Part shown: one piece after another, positions 1-10,618 of the stretch | Position numbering within the stretch: position 1 is the stretch's first letter | Layout of the letters: the number at the start of each line of letters is the position of its first letter | NCBI RefSeq assembly: GCF_031877795.1 | Contig: NC_133942.1 | Location: 3,286,001 to 3,350,000 of the forward strand | Direction: 5' to 3' | Source of the DNA: Strix aluco | Lineage: Eukaryota > Chordata > Aves > Strigiformes > Strigidae | DNA length: 64,000 nt | Made by a program: the position numbers and the translations under genes | The notes under the pieces: generated by a model | What the model saw: only the letters and a program-made list of their open reading frames with translations | The model's database searches: none | What the model was told of the DNA's origin: nothing

Positions 1-2640
1 GTTCTGCTCAGGGAGTTCATCCCAGAGGCCAGAGGCCACCATGGCCTGCTTTTGAGGGGAGGCTCGGGGCACAGAGCCAAGAGCTCCTGGCCCTTTACTC
101 TGGGTCAGGAATGGGCTGGCCCATTCCATGCATTTCCCATTTCAAAGGGACATTGGATCAGTCTCCCAGAGCACTGGGAGTCATCGTGATGTGGAAGAGT
201 CAGGAAAAACCCTGAGCTCCTGGCAAACATGAGTCAGCCTGCTGTGGACTTCAGTGGACACGGTGGCCTGGTTCCCATGCGTGCCAGGGATACCAGAGCT
301 CATAGCCCCAAAGTGCCGCCTTCCTCAAGGGTATTTCCACACATTTTAGCACCATTCCTGAATCAACTGGTGCTTCTCTGCAATCTCCTGCATTTTTTGT
401 CTTCCATGGCATGGTGGCTTTTGGTGGCTGCTCAGGGGCTCGTGTGACGCAGTGTCCCCCAGAACAACAAAGGTTGCAATGGGCCTCTGGAGGTCTTCTG
501 CTCCGATCCACTGCTCTGTGCAGACCAAACTTCCCAGGTACCTCCGCAGGCTCTGGGCCTTGTCCTGTTGACTTCTGAACACTGCCACTGTCAGAGAGGT
601 CCCTGTCTCTTGAGTAGCTCTTCCAGGGCTGCACCGTGAGCTGTGTCACTGCTTTTCCCAAAAAGACATTTCCCTTGTTGCAACTTGTGGTTGTTGCCCC
701 TTGCCCTTTTGCAGTGCACCTCTCAGGAGAGTCTGGCTCCATCCTCTCTCTAACCTCCTGGAGCTGATGGGAGACAGCAGTTCCATTCCCTCCTCCCCAC
801 TTTGCTCATCTCCGCCAGGCTCCACAAACCTAGTGCCCTCGGCCTCACCCCATACGTCCCTCGCTCCAGCCCTTACGTCCCGCCTGCTCCTCTGCCAGTA
901 CCTCTCTCCATGAGAGATCATCACCACCACCTCTCTTGCCCCTGGGGATGCAAAATGGGGCACACCAATCCAGATGTGTCCTCTGCAGAGGCAAGGGAAG
1001 GGCAACCCTCCCTCTCCTCAGCTTTCGACAAACAGCTTGAGTTGGAAAGGCCCTTTTGAGATGACCCACGCCAACCATGGATCCACCAAACAGGTCTGCT
1101 TTCACCTGAACAAGGGCTTGAGGCCTGCTCCCCACCCTACCAGCCAGAGGCTCTCACAGCTGAGCCTCCCACAAGTGGGCCACCAGATGACACTGAGGGT
1201 GCCAGCAGCACTGGTGAGCAGATGCCAGGGTTATGGGGTGAGGTCTGGAGATGGACAGGAAGTAACTATCAGGATTAGGAGTGAAGGCTCCCCCCGCCAT
1301 TTACAGTGAAAGCCGTGCTGGGACAGATTTTCTCTCCTCTCTCCAGCCCTTCTGCCCAGAAGGGATTTCTAGTCAGTGGCATAAAAATGAAACGCAGAGA
1401 CGGCGGCATGCCTCGCACACACCCAGCCCTTGTGCTCTCCAACCTCTTAGCTCAAGCAGATCAAACCTAGAACTAGGTGGGTTTTAAAGTGGGATGAAAC
1501 AACCCTGCTGAGAACGAGGTAGACAAGTGGGCATCCTTGACGTGTCATCACACGCACCACATGAAAACTGCCATTCAACCCGGGAAGAGCTGCACAAGAG
1601 ACAGTGACCTCTCTGACAGCGGCAGTGTTCAGTCGTCAATGGCACAAGGCCCAGTGCTTCCTGAGGTAACTGGGAAGTTTGGTCTGCTCCGAGCAGGAGC
1701 AGAGGACTACCAGCGGTCCCGTCTGACCTTCATTACTCTGGGGTGCACTGGGTCTCATGGGCCCCTGAGCAGCCACCAAAAGCAACACCTTGCAAGGTAG
1801 CAGCAGCAGAACAGGCCAGCATAAAAGTTCCACTTGTTTCAGGAACGGTGCTAAAATGTGTGGCAAAGTCCTTGGGGAAAGCAGATGTATTGGAGGAATG
1901 AGGCTATGGGCTATGGTATCCCTGGCATGCCTGAGGCCGGGCCACCATGTCCACTGAAGTCCACAGCAGGCTGACTCATGTTTGCCAGGAGCTCAGGGTT
2001 TTTCCCAACTCTTCCACATCATGATGACTCCCAGTGCTCTGGGAGACTGATCCAATGTCCCTTTGAAACGGGAAATGCATGGAATGGGCCACCCCATCCC
2101 TGACCCATGGTAAAGGGCCAGGAGCTCTTGGCTCCGTGCCCCGAGCCTCTCCTCAAAAGCAGGCCATGGTGGCCTCTGGCCTCTGGGATGAACTCCCTGA
2201 GCCAAACAGGCCACGCTGGGTGTGGGTCTCTTTCAGGGAAGGGGCAAGGACGCGGACATGTCTTTGATTGCAACACCAGTCTGTGGCAGAGCCTGATGAG
2301 CGTAATCAAAGACTTCCTGCCTACATGCCACCTGCCTACAAGGGGCATCCCCACAGACCACAATGGTGCTTCCTTGTCGTTGAGCTTTACCGCATCTCTG
2401 GAGACGTGAGTCTCTTCTCCCACCATCTCCTGCGACCCTACCATGACCCGCTGGGAGAGAGATGTCTCCCAGTGTTGGCGTGACGCCATGCACTGAAAGC
2501 ACTTCAGAGCTGACTTGGGGTGTCCCTGAAACTGAATTTCACGGTGACTGGTTGCCAACCTCACGGTGAAGAAGGTGATGTAAGGAACTGATCCACGTCA
2601 TGGAAAGCCGCTTAAAATCTCTGCACAGCTAGACTGAGAG
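1..2640. other. Head-to-head intergenic region, core and + arm, unit 1
   Basis: No gene is seen. Positions 1-630 and about 1600-2640 are diverged inverted copies of each other: the ATG at 229 pairs with the complement of an ATG ending at 1979, and about 490-600 pairs with about 1610-1760. They surround an unpaired core of about 650-1580. This is the inner part of the palindrome that separates two divergent keratin promoters. Many open frames run both ways through this GC-rich DNA, but none has a recognisable domain. Cis-regulatory function is an inference only. Confidence 0.6.
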
Positions 2641-2841
2641 CTCTGAGGAAATTGGTCTTAGCAGGCGTGAACACAACTTAGTTATATTGATATTAGATGA
2701 TATGCAGCAGGAGCAAAATATTTCAGATGAAAGAGGCAAGGGCTGAATCACCAGCGAGTCCTCGGCAAGCGACAACTGCTAGGTGTTCAGATGCTTCATG
2801 AGCAAGGAATGTTTGTGGCCCCACGGGGCTCGGGGACACAG

Positions 2842-2908
2842 CATAAAAGCCTGCGCTGCTCCAGGCTCTGCATCCTCCTCTCTTGCCTCTCTTTCCTCGA
2901 GGAACGAG
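2842..2908 (+). promoter_or_regulatory. Keratin core promoter and non-coding exon 1, + gene, unit 1
   Basis: A TATA-type box (cataaaag, 2842-2849) lies about 30 bp upstream of an A at 2872. From there to the splice donor (exon end 2908, gtaag from 2909) is 37 nt. A 37-nt untranslated first exon followed by an intron and about 21 nt of leader before the ATG is the classic feather-keratin layout. The transcription start is inferred from spacing, not measured. Confidence 0.85.
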
Positions 2909-3681
2909 GTAAGCCTGAGTCTGCTGCATCTCTCTCTCTGTGGGCTGAACTGCTGTCATGGTGGCTGCTCAGGTTGACACTTGGGCTGCCTCGGCTTGGC
3001 CCTGCAATAGAACAGTTGAAGGGCTGTCACCTCTTTCCCTTTTGGCGGAGGTGGCTGGGGAGGCCTGGGAAGAGGGGGTTCTTCCAAGCAGAAGGGAATC
3101 AATGGGGCTCAGCTGCAGGGAGGCCTGCCCACCAGAATTTGCACCTGCAGCAGATGGTCTCTAACCAAATGACCAGGTGCATTCAGTGCCTTCAAGATCA
3201 GCACTGCGCATTCTGGAGGTGGGCTGTGATCAGTGTTTCCACGGGTGCTTCAAACCCACTGTGCTGGGTCCTATCCCTACGTAGGTCAGCCTTCCTGTAC
3301 CGTGCCACTTGGATGGCACGATGAGGATCGTGGGAGCTGTAGGCACACTGTGTGTTTCTAAGAGGTGTTTTCCGAGGCACCTGTTTGTGCTGGGATAATT
3401 ACATCAATCTTCCTCCCTGCTCTTGTACCGGGAAATGCAGCAGAATGTCCTGTTGGAATCAGCAGGCAGTTAGGCACATCTCTGCTGCAGTCCTTCCAAT
3501 CCAGCCTTAACGCAGGATGTCACGCTGTTGTGCGTGTTAGCAAGATCATGTGCAGGCCCTTTCTCCACATGGAGCTAGAAATGGAGGTGGAGGGCAGCAA
3601 AGTGTATCTGCAGAGAGAGCTGAGGAAATGATTGACAGGTTGATCTTGGGGTCTGTGTTTCCTGCCTGCTCTGTGTTTCAG
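2909..3681 (+). other. 5' UTR intron of + keratin gene, unit 1
   Basis: Intron of 773 bp with donor gtaag at 2909 and acceptor ctgtgtttcag ending at 3681; 21 nt of leader follow before the ATG. Compared with the intron of the - gene (539 bp) it carries about 235 bp extra around 3345-3590. Confidence 0.85.
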
Positions 3682-3702
3682 GTTTGCCTCCCTTACCGAG
3701 AG

Positions 3703-4020
3703 ATGTCGTGCTGCAGACCCTGTCCCCCACGCCCCTGCGGTGCCTCTGGCCCAACCCCACTGGCAAGCAGCTGCACTGAGCCCTGTGTCGCCCGCTGTGC
3801 TGACTCGACGGTGTTCATCGAGGCCTCCCCGGTGGTGGTGACCCTGCCGGGCCCCATCCTCACCTCTTTCCCCCAGAGCACAGCCGTGGGATCCTCTCTG
3901 TCGGCTGCTGTTGGGAGCTCCCTCAGCTCCGGGGGGGTTCCCATCTCTTCTGGGGGCTCCCTTGGCCTGGGAGGGTCAGGGCTGTGTCTGCCTCCCCCCT
4001 TCTGCAGTATGAACTGCTGA
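3703..4020 (+). CDS. Feather beta-keratin (corneous beta-protein), + copy, unit 1
   Basis: Structural protein of feather barbs and barbules: the beta-rich core polymerises into filaments that are cross-linked through terminal cysteines in the cornifying cell. The 105-residue frame has a Cys/Pro-rich head (Cys 3, 4, 7, 12, 24, 28, 32), the conserved avian core at about residues 36-69 ([19 protein letters not shown], then the SFPQ and VGSS motifs), a Gly/Ser-rich tail with a GVPISSGG motif, and a Cys-containing end (Cys 95, 101, 105). The ATG at 3703 is chosen because it sits 21 nt after the splice acceptor and begins the family's MSC start; in-frame codons upstream are intron. The length fits the family (about 97-105 residues). 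The head [10 protein letters not shown] and tail [12 protein letters not shown] differ from the commonest feather keratins, which end in a Cys-Leu-Pro-Cys type motif. This points to a distinct subgroup. Family assignment is firm, subgroup uncertain. Confidence 0.95.
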   Translation: MSCCRPCPPRPCGASGPTPLASSCTEPCVARCADSTVFIEASPVVVTLPGPILTSFPQSTAVGSSLSAAVGSSLSSGGVPISSGGSLGLGGSGLCLPPPFCSMNC

Positions 4021-4445
4021 ATGCGGCAGGTCATCCTTTTTGGAGCAGGCTGGAAGACAAAGACCTTTCAGCAGCAGGATCATGGCCCTGGCTTGCAGAC
4101 GGGCTGGGTGTCCTCACCTCACCTGTCAGGAGGGATCTGTGCCCACTTCTCCTCACTGCACAGCAGGCCTTGTCATGTCTCCTATGGTTCTGCTTCGCTC
4201 TGAGCTCCTCGAGAAAGGGCTCGTTCTCTTCTGCTTTGCTGAACTTCCTGCTGCTGGGGAGAGGGTGCTGGAGTTAGGGACTGCTCTTGGTGGTCTGGGA
4301 TGGCCAGCAGGTAGAGCAGAATGGGAAAAGGCAAGCGCTTTGTGTGGAGCTTGTCCTTGGGAAACGGGCCATTCTCTGTGCCTCCCTGAACCCTGCAGAT
4401 GTGTTTCTTGGTCTCTGTTCTGTGCCACTGCGTTTCTTCCTTCTC

Positions 4446-4451
4446 ATTAAA
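4446..4451 (+). promoter_or_regulatory. Polyadenylation signal, + keratin gene, unit 1
   Basis: ATTAAA lies 425 nt after the stop, with a GT-rich stretch (tgtgtggagtcctgtggtgg) starting about 20 nt further on. This predicts an mRNA end near 4465-4475. Confidence 0.75.
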
Positions 4452-4539
4452 GACTTTGTGCAGCAGAGCTGTGTGGAGTCCTGTGGTGGTTTGTTCTCCT
4501 CCTGCCTCAGTTAACCCTCTGCTCTGCAAGGAAGAGCAA

Positions 4540-5186
4540 GTGGCCTCTGTGCCGAGCTTACGCCCAGTTGAGAGTGGAGTTCCAACGCACCGAAAGTAAG
4601 CAAGCAGGCAAGAGAAAGACCAGAAAGCCTTGGCAAAACGGAGAGTGAGCGTCTAACGTGGTGATCTCAGCCCTGTGATACCTCTCATGGTCAGCCTTGA
4701 GTCTGGCCACTGAAAGCACTCAAGAGGTGATCTCAGTTCTTCTGCCAGTGTACCCGGCGCATCTTTGCATGTATGGTCAGGAAGCAGTGACTTTTCACTG
4801 CGTGCCCTGAGTACCCCCAGCAGAGGAGAGAAGCAGGCTTATGAACTGGGCTGAGATGACAACACTCCTTGAGGTGGCAGGACAAAATGGACACGTGTGC
4901 TCAGCTGAGTTGTGGAGGGCTCCTTCAGAAACAGGCAGGGACAAGTTGCCTTTCTGAACCTGAATCTCAGCCAGAGCCGGGCCATTTGGAAGTCAGGTTT
5001 ATTCCTCCTTTTGTTTTGGTGATGCACCTTGCTGCTCACAGGTGTTTTGGAGGAAAAAAGCACCTAAGCTGCTCAGCAGAAAAGCAAGGCCTCCTACATG
5101 CAAGTGTGCAGCCAAGCACAAAGAAATATCCAGTGTCCCTGCTCAGTCTCACAGATGATGCATTTCTCTCCTCAGTGCTGCGCCAC
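4540..5186. other. Linker, left part, unit 1
   Basis: Palindrome homology between the two genes ends near 4540. Up to the LTR at 5187 this is single-copy-per-unit DNA in which I see no gene, RNA or recognisable repeat. A long open frame starting at 4869 crosses into the LTR and is judged fortuitous. Confidence 0.5.
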
Positions 5187-6235
5187 TGTGCTGGGTTTGT
5201 GTGGCGGGGGGTTTTGGTAGCGGGAGGAGGGGGCTACAGTGGTGGCCCCCTGTGTGAAGCTTCTCTAAAGCTCTTCCGCCTCCAGCTCAGACCTGCCTCT
5301 GGCCAAGGCCGAGCCAATCAGCGACAGTGGCTGCACGTCTGCGATACCGTATCTAAGAAGGGGAATCTGAGAGGGGGTTGGGACTCACGAGGAGGAGTTT
5401 CGAGGAGGACCCCTGTGCAAACACCGAGGCCAGTGGAGGAAGGAGGAGGAAGCAGAGGAGGCGCACCGGAGCAGAGAGCCCCCCTGTATCCCCTGGTGAG
5501 ACGGCAGGGCCACCACCCCCCCGCCCCGACCCGCCACCCATGGAGGTCACCGGTGGAGCAGAGATCTGCCTGCGGCCTGTGGAGGACCTCACACCAGAGT
5601 AGGCGGCTGCGCACGAAGAAGGCCGAGACTCTGAGGGAAGAAGACCCCACTGTTGTATTTTGGTGCTGGGAGGACTGCAACACGCGGCAGGGGACTCATG
5701 CCGAGCAGCCCAGGAATGGCTGCATCCCATGGCAAGAACTCATGCCAGAGAAATTTCATGAAGGACTGTCTCCCATGACAGGGGAGCCACATGGAGCAGA
5801 GGGAAGAATGCAGAAGAGTGCTTTCCCCCCTCTCCCTTTTTGAACAAGCGGCGGACTGACCACACCCCCCATCCCCTGCCCCTGCACCGCTGGAGCGAGG
5901 AGGTAGAGATACCAGGAATAAAACTGAGCCCAGGAAGAAGGGAAGCATGGGGGAAGATGTTTTTAAGATGTGGTAATGCTTCTCACCATCCCATTCTGTC
6001 AGTTAAGTGTTGTGGTTAGTGTTTCGAATTAAAGTGATGTTCTTTGTTTTCTTCCCCTAACGAGCCTGTGTTTTGCCCTTGACCATAATGAGTGAGACAC
6101 CCCTCCCTGTCCTTATCTCGATCCCTGACCCTTTTTCTTTGTTTTCTCCTTCCCCGTGCTGGCGGGGAAGGGCTTAGGGAATGGCTGCATGGTCTCAGGT
6201 CCATTGCTCTTCTGGCCACGGTCACATGGCCGCGG
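5187..6235 (+). mobile_element. Solo LTR of an avian endogenous retrovirus, unit 1
   Basis: It starts with TG (TGTGCTGGGTTTG). It contains the 'gccaaggccgagccaatcag' CCAAT-type segment at about 5300, a degenerate TATA-like site (gtatctaag, about 5349), purine-rich 'gtggagcag' blocks, an AATAAA at about 5917 and a TCTCGATCC segment near 6115. This order matches an LTR family I recognise from bird genomes; the same family recurs at 46965-47970 and 61565-62570. No retroviral internal coding region is present, so it is a solo LTR. The left edge is firm; the right edge is approximate because the terminal part is diverged. Confidence 0.7.
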
Positions 6236-8480
6236 TGTTTTTGAAAGACAAATCTCCTATTGTTTTATTGTCTGCACGGGGTGTTCTCAGCCACTGCCAG
6301 CTTAGATTTAGGTTGGGACTTCAGGTCACATTGACCCTGAGGTAAAACGTCTTAGTCCTAGGCAGTGTTTGTTCCCCAAACAAGTTGCCTAGCAGTGTTG
6401 TAGGGAAGGGGGCTTTACTGTTTCCCTGGGCACCAGGTAAAGAAGGGAGGACGGGAAGGCAGCTGTGTGGAGACAACCAGGCATGGTGGCAGTTGTGGGG
6501 TGGGCTAATAGCCCCCCCTTTGCTTCTCAAACTTAGCTGAGGGGGACTCCAAGCCTGCTGAGAGCAGTAGGGTGGGGACATTGCTGCAGGGAAGATGGTG
6601 ACCTCCTGGCAGCACCTCCAGCCTCACGGAGACGCAGGGTGGGGTCAACCCTTGATCAAAGACCACAACTGCTGTGCACGTTCTTGGTGTGTAGGGGTGG
6701 GAGAGTTCTATGGAAAGCGCAAGGTAGAGCCTGGCTGAGGAAAAGTGTGGAGGGGCAACGTGAGAATAAATGGGAGGTGTGGATGACTTGGAGGGAGACA
6801 GGAGACACCTTGTGTCGGTGGAATAGGTTTGTCTGGATGGTTTTGCCAGCTCTGGCAAGCACTGTGCAATGCCTGAGCATGGACCAAAATACCAAACGGC
6901 CTGCAAAACCGAACATTTCCATCACTAGATGAAAACAGCTCTGATTCCCTTTTGGCTCTGGAGGAGGAGAGTGGTGCTGAGTAGATGGTATGGAGGTGGT
7001 ACATGTGGCAGGGCCTGTCTGCATGCAGGGCAAGGGTGGGAGGTGGTTGCAGTGGAGATGGCGAGCACGAGGAGCGGCTTGAGGAACGGTGTGTGCAGGC
7101 GGCTGGAGGGAGGAGGCCGGCCAGTCTGTGAAGTGGAGGAGCAGGAGGCCGTCCAGGCTCTGATCTGGAGGAGCAGGAGGCAACGCTGCCCACAGGTGCG
7201 CTGGTGGAATAGTGCTGAGCACAGCTGCCTTCCAAGCAGTTGACCCGTCTTCGTGATTCCTGGCCAATGCTGGCAAACGGCTCTTCAGCCTGGCTCCAGG
7301 ACGGGTGCCTTCACATCTTCTGCAGGCAGGCTCTTCTGCTCAGAAACCACCCAGCTTTCCCCTGGGGTTTCAAGCCACAGCCCTCGCCTCCCTGCAGCCT
7401 TGAGACCAGCTGAGACCAGTGCTTTCTGCCTGCTGGGAGGGCTCCAGGCTTGAGTCTTCACTGCAGTGCTGGTACGGGAGCCAGGAGAGAGGCTTTTTTG
7501 GCCTGGCACAGAGCTGGTCCTGCTGCTGCGGCTGCTGTGGCTGGTTGCACCTGGCGAGGAAAGCGTACTGCCGTGGCAGGGTGCAGATGAAGATCAATAA
7601 TGCCTGGGTGGTGCTCAAGGGACAGACTGTGCTTCATGAGGCCGGGTATGCAATTTGGCTGTGTGGTGAGAGGAGGCCTATTCTTTGTGCGATGGCTCAA
7701 AGGCCTGTCCGTCTGAGCTGAAGTCACCCTGGAGACGCTGACCTACCCTCTCCAGGCTCCGGCATCGCAGAGACACCCTGAAGTTTACTGGAACTGCGTG
7801 TAACAATGCTCCTGGAAACTAAGAACTGAGACACCCTCATTGCTCTTGCAGCTTACGGCCTGTGGGCCAAGGCAAACACAAGGCGCCTCTCATAACTGGA
7901 TTCTCTACTGAACGGGGACAAAGCTTCTCAAGTCTCTCACTCCAGGGTTGCTTAAAGGAAAAAAAGCCATGCTCTTTGCTGTGCTGACAGTCAAAAACCA
8001 TCCTGGGCAGTGGGGTTGTATGTGGGGTTTGTGTTAGCACACAAGTTACAGACTCCCACTCTGTCATCAGCAGTCCTACGAGTAGGTGGAGTTAAGAACG
8101 GGAGGATCATGATTGCACATGTCAGTTCCCTATGGAAATGCCCACCCTAACCTCATCTGGCACTCACACTGCCTACCTCCAGCCATGAAAAGGGGTGCTT
8201 TTCTCCTTTCCTCTCCATACGCATGCTCTGGAATTTATTCCCACAGCACCATAGAAAAAGAGAGAAGTGCCATGACTGTTTTTCATACGATGTTTGTGAG
8301 CAAAAATTAAGAGGACCAAAATGCTCATTCAAACTATCTGTATTAAATACCTCAAGGAACAATGTGGCAACTGGCCCCACAGGCCCATGATCAGCAGGTT
8401 ACAGATTCATGCACAACGACTCTGAGCCTTTTTGGTGCTCTGCTATCAGTTGAGGGAGCTCTATCCCCAACTGGTGGTGA
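6236..8480. other. Linker, right part, unit 1
   Basis: About 2.2 kb without a supported gene. The segment about 7085-7290 (motif gaggaggccggccag) is a short repeat also found at 54398-54580 and, inverted, at 45560-45720, 60150-60310 and 63433-63540. The stretch 6535-7455 is the part that reappears inverted at 45341-46280 and 60000-60880. Overlapping open frames of up to 206 codons on the - strand have no recognisable domain. Confidence 0.5.
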
Positions 8481-8585
8481 GCTCAGGACAGAAGTCAGTG
8501 CTCTTCCTTGCAGAGCAGAGGGTTAACTGAGGCAGGAGGAGAACAAACCACCACAGGACTCCACACAGCTCTGCTGCACAAAGTC

Positions 8586-8591
8586 TTTAAT
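8586..8591 (-). promoter_or_regulatory. Polyadenylation signal, - keratin gene, unit 1
   Basis: ATTAAA on the - strand (tttaat on +) lies 425 nt past the stop at 9017, the mirror of the signal at 4446. Confidence 0.75.
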
Positions 8592-9016
8592 GAGAAGGAA
8601 GAAACGCAGTGGCACAGAACAGAGACCAAGAAACACATCTGCAGGGTTCAGGGAGGCACAGAGAATGGCCCGTTTCCCAAGGACAAGCTCCACACAAAGC
8701 GCTTGCCTTTTCCCATTCTGCTCTACCTGCTGGCCATCCCAGACCACCAAGAGCAGTCCCTAACTCCGGCACCCTCCCCCCAGCAGCACGAAGTTCAGCA
8801 AAGCAGAAGAGAACGAGCCCTTTCTCGAGGAGCTCAGAGTGAAGCAGAACCACAGGAGACATGACGAGGCCTGCTGTGCAGTGAGGAGAAGTGGGCACAG
8901 ATCCCTCCTGACAGGTGAGGTGAGGACACCCAGCCCGTCTGCAAGCCAGGGCCACGCTCCTGCTGCTGCAAGGTCCCTGTCTTCCATCCTGCTCCAAAGG
9001 ACACGATCCACCAGCT

Positions 9017-9334
9017 TCAGCAGTTCATACTGCAGCGGGGGGGAGGCAGACACAGCCCTGACCCTCCCAGGCCAAGGGAGCCCCCAGAAGAGATGGGAAC
9101 CCCCCCGGAGCTGAGGGAGCTCCCAACAGCAGCCGACAGAGAGGATCCCACGGCTGTGCTCTGGGGGAAAGAGGTGAGGATGGGGCCCGGCAGGGTCACC
9201 ACCACCGGGGAGGCCTCGATGAACACCGTCGAGTCAGCACAGCGGGCGACACAGGGCTCAGTGCAGCTGCTTGCCAGTGGGGTTGGGCCAGAGGCACCGC
9301 AGGGGCGTGGGGGACAGGGTCTGCAGCACGACAT
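9017..9334 (-). CDS. Feather beta-keratin, - copy, unit 1
   Basis: 105 residues, identical to the + copy at 3703 except residue 100 (Arg, CGC, instead of Phe, TTC; two base changes in one codon). The start at 9334 is set by the splice acceptor (exon 2 begins at 9355, 21 nt upstream) and the MSC start. It converges with the + gene of the same unit (5.0 kb between stops) and diverges from the + gene of unit 2. An upstream in-frame ATG at 9433 lies inside the intron and is not used. Confidence 0.95.
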   Translation of the reverse strand: MSCCRPCPPRPCGASGPTPLASSCTEPCVARCADSTVFIEASPVVVTLPGPILTSFPQSTAVGSSLSAAVGSSLSSGGVPISSGGSLGLGGSGLCLPPPRCSMNC

Positions 9335-9355
9335 CTCTCGGTGAAGGAGGCAAAC

Positions 9356-9894
9356 CTGAAACACAGAGCAGGCAGGAAGCACCAAATTCAGTATCAGCCT
9401 GTCTTTCTTTTCCTCAGCTCTCTCTGTGGACACTGTATGCTTTAAAAGCTCAGACTGTGCCTACATCTCCCACAACCCTCATTGTGCCCTCCGAGTTGCA
9501 CGGTACAGGAAGGCTGACCCACGTAGGGATAGGACCCACCACAGTGGGTTTGAAGCACCCGTGGAAACACTGATCACAGCCCACCTCCAGAATGCGCAGT
9601 GCTGATCTTGAAGGCACTGGATGCACCTGGCCGTTTGGTTAGAGACCATCTGCTGCAGGTGCAAATTCTGGTGGGCAGGCCTCCCTGCAGCTGAGCCCCA
9701 TTGATTCCCTTCTGCTTGGAAGAACCCCCTCTTCCCAGGCCTCCCCAGCCACCTCCTCCAAGAGGGAAAGAGGTGACAGCCCTTCAACTGTTCTATTGCA
9801 GGGCTAGGCCGAGGCAGCCCAAGTGTCAACCTGAGCAGCCACCATGACAGCAGTTCAGCCCACAGAGAGAGAGATGCAGCAGACTCAGGCTTAC
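9356..9894 (-). other. 5' UTR intron of - keratin gene, unit 1
   Basis: 539-bp intron: donor gtaag reads downward from 9894 and the acceptor ends at 9356. It aligns with the intron of the + gene but lacks the extra block of about 235 bp present there. Confidence 0.85.
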
Positions 9895-9961
9895 CTCGTT
9901 CCTCGAGGAAAGAGAGGCAAGAGAGGAGGATGCAGAGCCTGGAGCAGCGCAGGCTTTTATG
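9895..9961 (-). promoter_or_regulatory. Keratin core promoter and non-coding exon 1, - gene, unit 1
   Basis: TATA-type box on the - strand at 9954-9961 (cttttatg on +). The inferred start at 9931 gives a 37-nt exon 1 (9895-9931), the same geometry as the + gene. Confidence 0.85.
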
Positions 9962-10618
9962 CTGTGTCCCAGAGCCCCGTGGGGCCACAAACATTCCTTG
10001 CTCATGAAGCATCTGAACACCTAGCAGTTGTCGCTTGCCGAGGACTCGCTGGTGATTCAGCCCTTGCCTCTTTCATCCGAAATGTTGTGATCCCGCTTCA
10101 CACCACTGAACATCGAAACGATTCATCTGTGTCCCAGCTTCCTAAGTCCAATCAACTCAGTGGTCTCAGGCTAGTGTACAAGGGGATTTGAAGTGCGTTT
10201 GCATGATACAGATTGCCTTTGTCACTTTGCCTTCTTCATGGCGAGCATGGCCACCAGTCACAGTGAAATTCAGCGTTGAGGGACACCTCAAGTCAAGTGC
10301 TGTCAGTGCAGGCACTCCGGTTAACCCTGAGAGACATTTCCCCCCACGGGTCATCGCAGACACACTGTGAGTAAGTTCAGGCAGCAGGGCAAGACGGCAC
10401 AATCCCCTATGGTGGGAGAAGAGACTCATCTCACCAGGGGTGAGGCAAAGCTCAACTCAACGGCAAAGTCTGTTGTGGGCTGGAAGGATGTCCCCTGTGG
10501 GCAGGACTGATGGCCGTGAGGACCTTGCTTACGCTCATCAGGCTCTGCCACAGAGGGTGATGTGAGCAAAGCCGTGCCCACGTCCTTCCCTGAAGGAGAC
10601 CCACACCCAAATTGACCT
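9962..10618. other. Upstream arm of - gene, unit 1
   Basis: No gene. This is the outer part of the inverted arm that mirrors the region upstream of the + gene of the next unit (about 2500-2840 equivalent). It is clearly homologous close to the promoter and patchy further out. Confidence 0.5.

Larger units (their letters stand above)
1..10618. repeat. Feather-keratin tandem unit 1 (10,618 bp)
   Basis: First of four near-identical tandem copies; every landmark recurs exactly 10,618 bp later. In order it holds: the inner half of a keratin upstream palindrome (1-2640), a + strand keratin gene (about 2842-4470), a linker with a solo LTR (4540-8480), a - strand keratin gene (about 8565-9961) and its upstream arm (to 10618). 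The unit border used here is simply where the window starts, so the true biological border is unknown. Confidence 0.95.

Noticed and set aside
229-742. Open frames in the palindrome core, both strands
   Set aside because: They are mirrored in diverged form on the other arm with frames not conserved, which argues against coding.
4869-5843. 324-codon open frame on + present in all four units
   Set aside because: It runs from plain linker into the LTR with no domain, signal or repeat logic. Its recurrence only reflects the near-identity of the units, and overlapping frames exist on the other strand.
6656-7276. 206-codon and 175-codon - strand frames in the linker
   Set aside because: They overlap in different frames, lack start context or domains, and one is shortened in unit 4 by single-base change; the related stretch in the flanks is also broken. 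Typical of GC-rich DNA.
7370-7618. Gln/Pro-rich - strand frame reminiscent of epidermal differentiation proteins
   Set aside because: The similarity is only compositional (a CAG-like run); no conserved start or terminal motif of that group is visible.
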